In this document: in pieces, positions 23,024 to 31,254 of the stretch
Position numbering within the stretch: position 1 is the stretch's first letter
How the letters are laid out: each line of letters starts with the position of its first letter
Origin: a virus
IMG/VR virus record: IMGVR_UViG_3300032246_000480
Coordinates: 1 to 42,799 of that record
Strand: one strand, 5' to 3'
Length of the DNA: 42,799 nt
The notes under the pieces: model-generated
Database searches by the model: none
What the model was told of the DNA's origin: nothing
Seen by the model: the letters and a program-made list of their open reading frames with translations, nothing else
Made by a program: the position numbers and the translations under genes

Positions 23024-23855
23024 ATCTTATAAGTGGGCTTAATCCAACCGGCTGGTCATTGCGTAGTGCAAGGTAAATGCTTTGAGTAGGAGTTAATCCA
23101 AAATCTTTGCATACTTGGTTGTAGATATCGCCGTACTTGCTCCATAAATAATCAGGTTGTAATCGTCGAATAAAATGCAAACCAATCATAGCCGGAGCTC
23201 TAAGGTTCATATTGAAGTCGTTCATTATTGTAACACTATCCGGAGCAGTTTGTCTAGTCCATCGTAAACCAATTCTATTCCATCCTAAGCCTAGTCCTTT
23301 ACTCAAACTGATAGCGACCGACTTAATAGATGGATGTGATAAATCAAAATTGATTCCGCGACAGCAAGTAAGCCAAGCGCCATCCACATGTACACTAATT
23401 CCTTTGTCTTGCGCTTCATCTAATACTTCCTCCATTTGAGTATATACTGCTCCTGTGCTAGGAAATGGCATGGCAATTACTAATGGTATATTTTCTTTAA
23501 GTAAGCCCGGCCTAGTGCCCCAGTTGCCTAGTCTATCGTGATATCTATAATCGCCGACTAGTATCTGCGGTTGGCATTGCATATAAATGCTGTCAATAAA
23601 CTGAGTACATCCGTTTATAATATCAACTCTGTCAAAATTATCAAGCCCAGTTACAGTATTCAACTTACTACTAAGAATCCACCCGGTCATTTCTTTTTTA
23701 AAATTAGTGTAGACTTGATTCGTAATGTCCTTGTCTATTTTGCCATTTAGCACATCTTGTTGTAATTGTTCGATAGCCAAATCGGATAAGGGTTGAGGTC
23801 TTTCCGTTTCTAACCAGTCTATAGTATATGATGTTGCCCGGCGTATTCTGTCCAT
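23007..23855 (-). CDS. PLP-dependent fold-type I enzyme (aminotransferase-like)
   Basis: 282 residues. VHVDGAW places Asp158 to bind the pyridoxal nitrogen, and SLSKGLGLGWNRIG gives Lys186 as the Schiff-base lysine with the following R.G typical of aminotransferases. At 282 residues it is shorter than most class I/II or V members (350-400), so part of the small domain is missing or rebuilt. It may transaminate an amino acid or sugar intermediate for the island's product. It is first in its operon, four bases from a late-type octamer. Confidence 0.8.
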   Translation of the reverse strand: MDRIRRATSYTIDWLETERPQPLSDLAIEQLQQDVLNGKIDKDITNQVYTNFKKEMTGWILSSKLNTVTGLDNFDRVDIINGCTQFIDSIYMQCQPQILVGDYRYHDRLGNWGTRPGLLKENIPLVIAMPFPSTGAVYTQMEEVLDEAQDKGISVHVDGAWLTCCRGINFDLSHPSIKSVAISLSKGLGLGWNRIGLRWTRQTAPDSVTIMNDFNMNLRAPAMIGLHFIRRLQPDYLWSKYGDIYNQVCKDFGLTPTQSIYLALRNDQPVGLSPLIRYVAEQ

Positions 23856-23859
23856 CTTT

Positions 23860-23867
23860 TATTTACA
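23860..23867 (-). promoter_or_regulatory. Late-promoter-like octamer TGTAAATA
   Basis: One mismatch to NATAAATA, on the minus strand, ending four bases before the ATG of the PLP-enzyme gene at 23855. With T4-like geometry the start site would fall at or inside the ATG. It is back to back with the plus-strand octamer at 23882. Confidence 0.35.
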
Positions 23868-23881
23868 TGATAATATTAGCA

Positions 23882-23889
23882 CATAAATA
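23882..23889 (+). promoter_or_regulatory. Late-promoter-like octamer CATAAATA
   Basis: A full match to NATAAATA, the T4-like late -10 element, ending four bases before the ATG at 23894. No Shine-Dalgarno site fits before that ATG. It would drive the plus-strand operon from 23894 to 27277. Confidence 0.5.
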
Positions 23890-23893
23890 TTTC

Positions 23894-24559
23894 ATGCTAA
23901 CACCTACCAAACACACAGTTGATATTGCCCTATTCGAAAAGGCATGCCAAGAATTACCCAAACAGGGTATGAAAACGACCATCAATCAGCCTACGGGAGA
24001 TTTCTTTTATGATCCGTGGGTATTAAAGGACGAGTACAAAGGTACAGTTTGGGAAACACTTTATAATTCATTACCTGCAAGCAAGGGCGAGGCAAGGATA
24101 ATAATTTTAGATCCAAATCAATGCTATCAAATTCACGCTGACATAGATGATCGTTATCATTTGAATATACTAGGAGACAATAGTTACTTGATTAACCTAG
24201 TACAGGAAATAATGTATCCGTTATCACAAGATGGTATTTGGTATGATATGGACGCTAGTTTTTTACATACTGCTACTAATTTTGGACGTAAAGCAAGAGT
24301 ACAATTAGTTGTACGTAAATTATTAAAAAAGAATAAACTAAACGATCCGATCGAAGTGGCACTAGTTACTAGTATGGATAATCCTAACTATGCTAGATTT
24401 TTGTTTGATAATACAATGAGCCCGTGGTTCAATGAAGCAAACAAAGCTGGATTTATAAACAACTTTGCACAAGGTGCTGTATCGATAAAATTTAACATAG
24501 AGCAAGATAAACTAGAATCGTTTAAACGTATGCTACCAGAAGAGTTTAAAATAGTATGA
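23894..24559 (+). CDS. AspH-like 2OG/Fe(II) oxygenase-type protein
   Basis: 221 residues from the ATG at 23894, chosen because upstream codons run through the promoter region. The metal triad reads His81-x-Asp83 (IHADIDDRY) and His125 (FLHTATNFGRKAR), with Arg132 or Arg135 placed to bind 2-oxoglutarate. The H.A.N.G...R form is typical of aspartyl/asparaginyl beta-hydroxylase-like enzymes, which hydroxylate side chains. It is first in its operon and coupled by ATGA to the radical SAM gene. Confidence 0.75.
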   Translation: MLTPTKHTVDIALFEKACQELPKQGMKTTINQPTGDFFYDPWVLKDEYKGTVWETLYNSLPASKGEARIIILDPNQCYQIHADIDDRYHLNILGDNSYLINLVQEIMYPLSQDGIWYDMDASFLHTATNFGRKARVQLVVRKLLKKNKLNDPIEVALVTSMDNPNYARFLFDNTMSPWFNEANKAGFINNFAQGAVSIKFNIEQDKLESFKRMLPEEFKIV

Positions 24560-26097
24560 ATCATGTATTAATATTTTCATTAACAGGCAAGCGATGGGAA
24601 CGTGCATTATGGCCGCATCGCGTGGCTACTTTCTTACGTATGAATGAGTGGGACGCAGAAGTTGTCGACTTTACAGCATTTTGGCAGTTAAGGGAATTAC
24701 AAGAGCTGGTACGTTCTCGAACATCAACAAACACAGTGATGTTTTGTTTTGGTACTGCATTTTTAAATCCATGGAGTCCCTACTTAAACGAATTCATTGG
24801 ATGGCTTAAACAATCGTATCCTACTATACCAGTTGTAGTCGGTGGTAATAATGCACTAGTAACACCGGCAGAAAATGTAGACTACTGGGTAGACAGTTAC
24901 GGCGAAAATGCCATATTAGCATTGTGCAAACATCTTATAGGAACCCTAGGAGCACCCTTAATGACAGACTCTGCTTTGTTTGGAAGTAAGAAAGTCATAA
25001 GAGGATTACATCATTATCCAAGTGCTCCGTTAGACAGCTATTTGATAGACTACGAAACTCGTGACTTTATGATGTCTTATGAATGTCCGCAAATTGAAAC
25101 AGCACGTGGTTGTATGTTTAGTTGCTCTTACTGTAACTTTCCTATCATTGGTCAAGCTAAGGATGTTAGTGTTAGCAAAGAACAATTTAAACTACAAATG
25201 CAAACAGGCTATGAAAAGTGGGGTCTTGTCAATTGGCGTGTGATGGACGAAACATTTAATGATCGTCCTGAAAAATTGCAGAAGTATGCAGACGCTGTTG
25301 ATGAGTTAGGGTACAATCCATGGATATGCGGTTTCGCCCGCGGCGACTTAGTTGTCAAACATCGCGAACATTGGGACACATATATAAGATTAGGTTTCCT
25401 AGGACACAGTATGGGCATTGAAACATTTAATCATGCCGCTGGTAAACTTGTACGCAAAGGCATGGATCCCGACAAGCTACAAGCAGGTTTGTTAGAATTT
25501 CAAGAATATACTGATATACATGCTCCTAAATTATTCAGAGCAAACATACAGATGATATGTGGTATACCTGGAGAAACTCCTGAGTCTTGGCACAAGTCAT
25601 TGGATTGGTTGAATACTGCATGGGCTCGCCAAAGTGCATCTGCACATATACTAGAAGTTCCTGACTACGACGAGACACTTACTAATCAGAGTAAGTTTAC
25701 TAAAGAACTGGTAGACAACGGATTAGTTAAATTGGACGCAAGACAAAATCCAGGATATACAGTTACTAGAGATTCGTCAGGTAGCGTGGTATTCCAATCT
25801 ACAACTCCGCAAGGCGGAGGAGTGGGCAGTACTAGAAACGATGTTGTCATATGGAGTCACAACACTATGGATTGGTATCAAGCCGAAGCACTTGTAAAAG
25901 AGTTTTATTCCGATAACGGATTTAAAGGGCTACGTGGATGCAATCCATTTTTATCCGATAGACTCTTTACCTACTACGAAACAACAGATTATAAAGACAT
26001 ATACGATAAAAAAGTTACTAGTGTGAAAACTGATGATTTAAAATTTAAACAATTCGTGCAAAATTACATTGATAAAAAATTAAGTTGGACAAAATAA
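24556..26097 (+). CDS. Radical SAM enzyme of the B12-binding-domain type
   Basis: 513 residues. An N-terminal Rossmann-like region (about 1-130, VLIFSLTGKRWERAL ... PVVVGGNNA) sits where class B enzymes carry the cobalamin-binding domain; the DxHxxG cobalamin motif is not seen, so cofactor binding is doubtful. The core CMFSCSYC is at 186-193, followed by WRVMDETFN, GIETFN and ICGIPGETPESW, which are typical of this class. Relatives methylate or rearrange unactivated carbons. It starts with an ATGA overlap. Confidence 0.88.
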   Translation: MNHVLIFSLTGKRWERALWPHRVATFLRMNEWDAEVVDFTAFWQLRELQELVRSRTSTNTVMFCFGTAFLNPWSPYLNEFIGWLKQSYPTIPVVVGGNNALVTPAENVDYWVDSYGENAILALCKHLIGTLGAPLMTDSALFGSKKVIRGLHHYPSAPLDSYLIDYETRDFMMSYECPQIETARGCMFSCSYCNFPIIGQAKDVSVSKEQFKLQMQTGYEKWGLVNWRVMDETFNDRPEKLQKYADAVDELGYNPWICGFARGDLVVKHREHWDTYIRLGFLGHSMGIETFNHAAGKLVRKGMDPDKLQAGLLEFQEYTDIHAPKLFRANIQMICGIPGETPESWHKSLDWLNTAWARQSASAHILEVPDYDETLTNQSKFTKELVDNGLVKLDARQNPGYTVTRDSSGSVVFQSTTPQGGGVGSTRNDVVIWSHNTMDWYQAEALVKEFYSDNGFKGLRGCNPFLSDRLFTYYETTDYKDIYDKKVTSVKTDDLKFKQFVQNYIDKKLSWTK

Positions 26098-26100
26098 ACT

Positions 26101-26793
26101 ATGGCATTTGATACTACAAATTGGACTTACTATCACAAATTAAAACCTAACGGAGCGCCGTCGGATTCTAACCTTCTGTACACACCTACAATCAATCCCG
26201 AAGGAACGGTTATGTGTATGCATTACTGTAGTGACCTTAACTATAGAAAATATGCAACTCCGATATCTGAAGATGTAATTAACTGGTTCTTTGAACGAGA
26301 AGTCAAATTTCTAAAGAGCCTCGCTCATCTAGATTCGACTCCGGAAATTTATGAAGTGGATCTAGCGACTCGAAAAATTTTTATTGAATGGAATAAAGAG
26401 ACATTATCACAAATAGTGTTTAATCCTGAAAGGAATTTAGACGAAGAACTACCCGACTGGCAAGAACAAATTGCCAAGATTGTAAAAAATATTAAAAACG
26501 AAAACTGCTGGAAAATGTCGCTTTATCCACATTGTTTTTATATTTCTAAAACAGGCAAACTAAAAACTATCGATTACTATTCTGTTATACCGTACAGCGA
26601 ACGATTTGTTGAACGCAGAATAATTGAAGAAATAATTGGACGAGAAGGTGCCTATAGATTCGACGATTCTACAGAAAACGGATTAATCGATTTTAAACAG
26701 TTTTTTAAAATCACACTAACAAAACACCTAAATGCATTTTGGCCAGTGTCACCGTTTCCTGAATTGTTTAAAGAGATCGCTCCTAATGATTGA
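26101..26793 (+). CDS. Kinase-like-fold protein, paralogue of 30562-31251
   Basis: 230 residues. FEREVKFLKSL, then IYEVDLATRKIFIEW and DWQEQIAKIVKNI lead to MSLYPHCFYISKTGKLKTID, which lines up with the kinase catalytic loop and D-F-G region (H.D.HP.N...dgklk.iD) but with the catalytic Asp replaced. The same order is in 30562-31251. I read it as a degenerate member of the kinase or aminoglycoside-phosphotransferase fold, possibly inactive or with another activity. The next gene overlaps its end by 8 bases. Confidence 0.6.
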   Translation: MAFDTTNWTYYHKLKPNGAPSDSNLLYTPTINPEGTVMCMHYCSDLNYRKYATPISEDVINWFFEREVKFLKSLAHLDSTPEIYEVDLATRKIFIEWNKETLSQIVFNPERNLDEELPDWQEQIAKIVKNIKNENCWKMSLYPHCFYISKTGKLKTIDYYSVIPYSERFVERRIIEEIIGREGAYRFDDSTENGLIDFKQFFKITLTKHLNAFWPVSPFPELFKEIAPND

Positions 26794-27277
26794 TTGGAAC
26801 TCAGTGATCGGTAATCTCAAAGACGGTCAAGTAGTTACTGTTGATCCTGCACGGTGGAATATGAACAATCCGGAATATTCAGAAATATTAAAGTTATGGA
26901 AGGATAATAACTTTAATACTGATAGCGTTAAATGGACAAACTACTATGACACTAAAGAACTTGAACAAGAGATTGCCAAGCAAGTAAGTGTTACTCCGTT
27001 ACGTAGCTGGATTAGCTGTGTAGAGCCTGGGTATATGACAGGATATCACTATGATGTCGACGACAACGAACAAGAATATTTAACGCACGGCAAAATAAAA
27101 CGTTACTCTGTGTTTATAAGTAAGCCTAGTACAGGACAGCTATTCATACTAGGTAATGATTATCACTATGACAAACCTCAAGGAACTATCCTACTATGGA
27201 ATAGTCACAGAGATTGGCATAATGGTATTAACGGCAGTCTTTCAAACAAGTTTATGTTTCACTTGCTAGGTTATTGA
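26786..27277 (+). CDS. 2OG/Fe(II)-oxygenase-like protein
   Basis: 163 residues from the ATG at 26786; codons before it belong to the preceding gene's overlap. The metal motif reads His88-x-Asp90 (GYHYDVDD) and His145 (DWHNGINGS), 55 residues later, with a K/R-F-x-F-H strand after it. Strands such as RYSVFISKPSTGQLFIL fit a double-stranded beta helix. The substrate is unknown. The stop overlaps by 7 bases the stop of the opposing oxygenase-like gene. Confidence 0.65.
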   Translation: MIDWNSVIGNLKDGQVVTVDPARWNMNNPEYSEILKLWKDNNFNTDSVKWTNYYDTKELEQEIAKQVSVTPLRSWISCVEPGYMTGYHYDVDDNEQEYLTHGKIKRYSVFISKPSTGQLFILGNDYHYDKPQGTILLWNSHRDWHNGINGSLSNKFMFHLLGY

Positions 27278-27798
27278 TCGTACATAGTTATTTGTAAAGT
27301 ATAACGTGTGTTGTATCCTATGTTAGCAGGACCGTGTACTGTCATAGGGTCGTTCCATTCGTACATATCTCCGGCTTTATAATTCGATATGTATTTGTCG
27401 TCCCATACAAATATATGCCCAGGCTCCCAATCTTGTAAAAACATTGTATAACGTACAAAATTTCTAACCTCTGTCAATTGCGGATCTACGTGCATGGCTT
27501 GGAACTCGCCGGGATATAACATAACAAACCACCAGTTTACTTTACTGCGTGTCTCCGGTAACTCTGGCAATGTAAATTTAAAATCTTGCATTTCTTTAGA
27601 ACCTGGATTCATCTGATGAAAGAAAAAGGCATTGCTTGAATAACCTGGACGAGCCATTTCTTTAAATTTTTCTAATGTTGGATTGCCACTCCATCTGTCG
27701 GGTTGCCATACAGGAGTACGATCGCCCTGACAGGATCTTATGTGTTCCATAATACCTTGCTGTACTATCCAAGGAGAATAATTTCCTATGTAGTTCAT
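27271..27798 (-). CDS. 2OG/Fe(II)-oxygenase-like protein
   Basis: 175 residues. His103-x-Asp105 (AMHVDPQLTEVRNFV) and His155 (TVHGPANIGYNTRYTLQI), with Arg165 ten residues beyond for 2-oxoglutarate, form the full facial-triad pattern. The fold order (WWFVMLYPGEFQ, HIFVWDDKYI, GDMYEWND) is that of small prolyl- or asparaginyl-hydroxylase-like enzymes. It is last in a minus-strand operon with the next two genes and begins exactly where the upstream gene stops. Confidence 0.75.
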   Translation of the reverse strand: MNYIGNYSPWIVQQGIMEHIRSCQGDRTPVWQPDRWSGNPTLEKFKEMARPGYSSNAFFFHQMNPGSKEMQDFKFTLPELPETRSKVNWWFVMLYPGEFQAMHVDPQLTEVRNFVRYTMFLQDWEPGHIFVWDDKYISNYKAGDMYEWNDPMTVHGPANIGYNTRYTLQITMYDQ

Positions 27799-28604
27799 TA
27801 GTATGTCTCTAAATGATCAATTCCTAATGTCTTGCGGAATTCTTCTGTAAACTTGCCGTCTATGCGTAGTCCGTAGCTTTGTTCCATTATCTGCTCACCA
27901 CCATGCCAGTCCTGATCGTTCCACCATGCCGCACGAGTATTAAGATACGTTTTGTTCTTTGATTCCGGATCCCAGAGATAAAACGCTTTTTTAGTATTAG
28001 GACGTATGTGAATAAATTCATTGCGATGCGGAAATGTTTGATTCATTCCGTTCTTTGCATCTAAGTCGCGATGTTCAAATGGTATACCATCTGCTTCACA
28101 GTGAAAGAATATAACACGGCCAATTTCTTTGAATACTGTGCCCACTAGATTTTCAACCCATTTGACTGTACCAGGAAAATATTGTGCTTCAGGAGTAAGT
28201 TTGCGAGGTGCAGTTCTGTCGTCCCAAGATCCTTCTTCCCACAAGTAATAGTAAATGTAGGGATCATACGCACCCATGGCCATTTTTAAGAAACGGGTGA
28301 AGACATTGCGTTGTTGAAAGTTTTTGAAATTCGTAGGCATTAGTTTTATGCCAGCCTGATATATAGGATCATCTTTAGGCAACGCCATAAATTCATCCAT
28401 GGACTGATAGATAGGCTTCCAGTGAGGTTTATAGCTCATGTCGTCAAATGTAAAACCTGGTTTCATCCAGGTACCTTCCTTAGCGTAGTGTCTTGCTTCT
28501 GCAAATCCCTTAATTATTTCCGGTTGTAACTGATCAAATGTTGTCATATCTAAATACGACTCCATATTGTAGTACGCCTGTTTATTGATCCCTAATATTG
28601 CCAT
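27798..28604 (-). CDS. Putative non-haem iron oxygenase, four-member island family (member A)
   Basis: 268 residues; largest of four paralogues in this window. Conserved blocks: a YFPG..KWV..L segment, then GIPFEHRDLD with His178-x-Asp180, FIHIRPNTKKAFYLWD, and NTRAAWWNDQDWHGG with His234, ending GLRIDGKFT with Arg247. The His-x-Asp...His...Arg spacing is what a 2OG/Fe(II) oxygenase needs, and the D..HGG motif is specific to this family. I know no named family for it. It overlaps the radical SAM gene upstream by 23 bases. Confidence 0.65.
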   Translation of the reverse strand: MAILGINKQAYYNMESYLDMTTFDQLQPEIIKGFAEARHYAKEGTWMKPGFTFDDMSYKPHWKPIYQSMDEFMALPKDDPIYQAGIKLMPTNFKNFQQRNVFTRFLKMAMGAYDPYIYYYLWEEGSWDDRTAPRKLTPEAQYFPGTVKWVENLVGTVFKEIGRVIFFHCEADGIPFEHRDLDAKNGMNQTFPHRNEFIHIRPNTKKAFYLWDPESKNKTYLNTRAAWWNDQDWHGGEQIMEQSYGLRIDGKFTEEFRKTLGIDHLETY

Positions 28605-29646
28605 AATTGTCTATGTATTCTTGTGGTATCGTGTCGTATAGCGGTAAACCTTTGTTAACTGCTTGATCTCTTAGTATGACTTGATGCACTAACGGGCTTG
28701 GAGGCTTGCCAGGCAATATGTCTGCCAAGGCTTCGGTTTGTACTTCTTTTAAATCTAAAGTTTTAACATCGGGCCACTGTATAACCTTAATCATAATATC
28801 ATTAATAAACACAGTATAATGTGCTCTATTTCCATGCATTGGATCAGTTCTATAACTCCATCCTTTTTGATCGCATATCGCCTTAACTGCTTTTATTAGA
28901 TCAGATAAAAATATCTGTGGGCCGCCTGGAAATCGGCCAATGTCAGCGCCACAACGTATGCGATACTGCTGGCAAATACCATTTCCAAATTCTTGTATTT
29001 CTTCCATACAATATTCTAATTGTGTAAGATCTAACAATGTATAGCTAATATTTTTAATAACTAATTTAGACTCTACACAATTTTTAATCCCAGCCATTTG
29101 TTTACGTCGAACAGTATGTCCTTGATAGTCCGGATGATTCAATCCTATGGTCCACATAACATTTGTGAATTCTTTGAATTGCGAAGTGTATTCACCGTCT
29201 GCTAAGTTGACACCGTTAGTTAGAACCATTATGCCACGAGACTTCCCAGGCAATGCATTTATAGCTCTTATCAATTCGGGTAAATCTTTTCTGGTAGTAG
29301 GCTCTGCACCTACTAAAGATATTGGATATCCGTCGTCTGGGTAAGACTTAATTAAACTGATAATGTAGTCAATGCTAGGATCTTTACTTTTGTTATCCGG
29401 TTGTTGGTAACAATGAGGGCAGTTTAAATTACAATGATTAGTTATATCTAAAAAATAACTAGTCAATGCCTTTCTTGCATAATTGTAATTTAAATAAAAC
29501 TCACCGTCTGGCTCAACCAAGTGTTCTTTGTAACCGTGCCATTTGCAACTCTTACCTAGCCATATTTGCCCATTTCTTTCAAATCTTATAGCAGGAATGT
29601 GTCTATAGCAATCTTCGCACAACGATAATGTTTCAACTTTATACAC
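28582..29646 (-). CDS. Radical SAM enzyme with Cys-containing N-terminal module
   Basis: 354 residues from the GTG at 29646, chosen for its AGGA site and because it overlaps the upstream stop by only 8 bases. An N-terminal module has Cys10, Cys13 and Cys34 (CEDC, SCKWHG), like the lead region of tetraether-lipid-synthase-type enzymes. The radical SAM motif CNLNCPHC is at 72-79; GGEP is GAEP. Relatives with this lead act on lipids or carbon-carbon bonds, but the substrate here is unknown. Confidence 0.85.
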   Translation of the reverse strand: MYKVETLSLCEDCYRHIPAIRFERNGQIWLGKSCKWHGYKEHLVEPDGEFYLNYNYARKALTSYFLDITNHCNLNCPHCYQQPDNKSKDPSIDYIISLIKSYPDDGYPISLVGAEPTTRKDLPELIRAINALPGKSRGIMVLTNGVNLADGEYTSQFKEFTNVMWTIGLNHPDYQGHTVRRKQMAGIKNCVESKLVIKNISYTLLDLTQLEYCMEEIQEFGNGICQQYRIRCGADIGRFPGGPQIFLSDLIKAVKAICDQKGWSYRTDPMHGNRAHYTVFINDIMIKVIQWPDVKTLDLKEVQTEALADILPGKPPSPLVHQVILRDQAVNKGLPLYDTIPQEYIDNYGNIRDQ

Positions 29647-30493
29647 TGTAATCCTGTTCCGGATAATAGAGAGCCGCACGATGCAGAACTCTAGTTTCTA
29701 AGTCAACAAACTTCCAACGCTTGTGTATGCCGTGCCACTGATCACCCAACACGATATCGCCATCCTGCCAGTGGTGATGGTAAACATATTTTTCTTGAGT
29801 AGTATATGCACCAAGCCAGTTAATCAGTTCAGTTGCTTCGTCTTGGGGCACATCTACGAATCCTCTAACTTGTAAGTACGGAAAATACAAACCTTCCTGA
29901 CCAGTTAACGGACTTGTATACACTAACGGATGATTAAATTTCTCATTTCGATTTTCGTCATCTCTTGCAAAGATAGGAGTACCGTCATGACGCACACCAC
30001 CGGTAATAATTAGCTGATAATCTCTAATTTTATCTTTAAATATCTTAGGTAACTCTTTCCAAGTCAATACGTTGTTATTATAACTTGTTGTAGAACCTTC
30101 TGTTCCTTTAATTCCGTGCAACCAGATAATTGGCTCGCGTATTTTACGCCAAGTAACATTAGCATGCCAATCAAAATCTTCAGGATTTGCACCAATACCT
30201 GTTTTACCATTTTCATTTTTTTCTGCTGTTACTCTACAGATCAATCCATCCGGATCAACTGCGGTGTCTATAAAATTTTGATCCACTGGATTAAACAGCG
30301 GAGATGGATCTTTAAACATGTGTATGATTTCTAATTGTTTTTCAACGCTTAACTTTTTTTGATTTTTGAGAACAACTAGTGTATGGCGACTGATTAATTT
30401 GCAAATAAAGTTTATATCTGCCTGTGTAGCGTGTTCCATATCGAACTCATCGATTATAACAGTCCATCCATTTTCGGCTAATTTGTAGTCCAT
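29639..30493 (-). CDS. TauD/TfdA-like dioxygenase homologue with Asn in place of the metal Asp
   Basis: 284 residues with TauD-type layout. At the metal site the usual W-H-x-D reads DWHANVTW, so His110 is followed by Asn112 instead of Asp. The distal His257 (GIHKRW) and the 2OG arginine Arg272 (RVLHRAAL) are kept. The paralogue at 36083 has the same change, so it is not a sequencing slip. Such a change may alter the chemistry, as in Fe/2OG halogenases where Asp is lost, or abolish it. It is first in its operon, after a TATAAATA octamer. Confidence 0.8.
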   Translation of the reverse strand: MDYKLAENGWTVIIDEFDMEHATQADINFICKLISRHTLVVLKNQKKLSVEKQLEIIHMFKDPSPLFNPVDQNFIDTAVDPDGLICRVTAEKNENGKTGIGANPEDFDWHANVTWRKIREPIIWLHGIKGTEGSTTSYNNNVLTWKELPKIFKDKIRDYQLIITGGVRHDGTPIFARDDENRNEKFNHPLVYTSPLTGQEGLYFPYLQVRGFVDVPQDEATELINWLGAYTTQEKYVYHHHWQDGDIVLGDQWHGIHKRWKFVDLETRVLHRAALYYPEQDYSV

Positions 30494-30523
30494 TCCGTTA
30501 CTCCATATTCGTTAATATGCATC

Positions 30524-30531
30524 TATTTATA
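30524..30531 (-). promoter_or_regulatory. Late-promoter octamer TATAAATA
   Basis: A perfect octamer on the minus strand, giving a predicted leader of about 25 bases to the ATG at 30493 with GGAG as ribosome site. On the other strand an imperfect CATAAATT (30533-30540) could serve the plus-strand gene at 30562, making this a divergent control region. Confidence 0.55.
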
Positions 30532-30561
30532 GCATAAATTAGTGTGTAGAGGGGAATTAGA

Positions 30562-31251
30562 GTGCTAGATTTTGACTATTACTATAACAACGTTCCGGGC
30601 GAAGAACCCAGCAGAAACAATTTAATTTATACAAGCCTAATACGTAAAGATAAAAAAGTGTTCTGCCAATGGTATTATAACGACAGTGAATATCATCAAG
30701 GAAAAAATCAAGTAGTTGATCCAAAGTTGATGGAGGAAAAATGGTTACGCGAAGTTAACTATCTAACTCAAATGCGTAATGCATATCCTGAACTAGTTCC
30801 TAAAATTATCAACATTGAATTAGACAAACAGCGTTTATTTTTAGAAATAGATGGCCCAGACTTTTGGGAACAAGCAGGATGTAACAGTGCAAATTTCGAT
30901 AGCGTACTCTCCGATTGGCAAGAACAAATGTTAGACATAATTCAAGCTCATAAGAGTTTAGGACTACACAAATATAGTATGCACCCTAGTAGTTATTTTG
31001 TTGTGGATGGCAAACTTAAAAGTATTAATTATTTTTTTACATACCATGAAACAGAACCCTTTGTAAGCATCAAAGATGTAGAAAGTCATATACATGGCAA
31101 TCGTCAAAAAGAGATGAATAAATATCTTCTCAGTTTAGGAATAGAGTGGGACAAACCGCAGTCGTGGCAAACTATGGATCGACTATGTTGGGAAAGTTTT
31201 AAAACTAACTATCCTGTAGATTTTATTGAAAAAGTAAAAAAGATTATCTAA
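30562..31251 (+). CDS. Kinase-like-fold protein, paralogue of 26101-26793
   Basis: 229 residues from a GTG with GAGGGG upstream. It follows the same plan as 26101-26793: REVNYLTQM, PKIINIELDKQRLFLEIDG, SDWQEQMLDII, then HKYSMHPSSYFVVDGKLKSI, which takes the position of a kinase catalytic loop (LH.D.HPgN...DGK.k.iD) with the Asp residues changed. The duplication of one gene in two operons of the island suggests a role tied to the shared product. Activity is uncertain; it could be a pseudokinase-like scaffold. Confidence 0.6.
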   Translation: MLDFDYYYNNVPGEEPSRNNLIYTSLIRKDKKVFCQWYYNDSEYHQGKNQVVDPKLMEEKWLREVNYLTQMRNAYPELVPKIINIELDKQRLFLEIDGPDFWEQAGCNSANFDSVLSDWQEQMLDIIQAHKSLGLHKYSMHPSSYFVVDGKLKSINYFFTYHETEPFVSIKDVESHIHGNRQKEMNKYLLSLGIEWDKPQSWQTMDRLCWESFKTNYPVDFIEKVKKII

Positions 31252-31254
31252 TAT

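Noticed and set aside
24556-26097. A true cobalamin-binding domain in the class-B-type radical SAM protein.
   Set aside because: The region is Rossmann-like but the DxHxxG motif that holds cobalamin is not present, so I do not claim B12 dependence.
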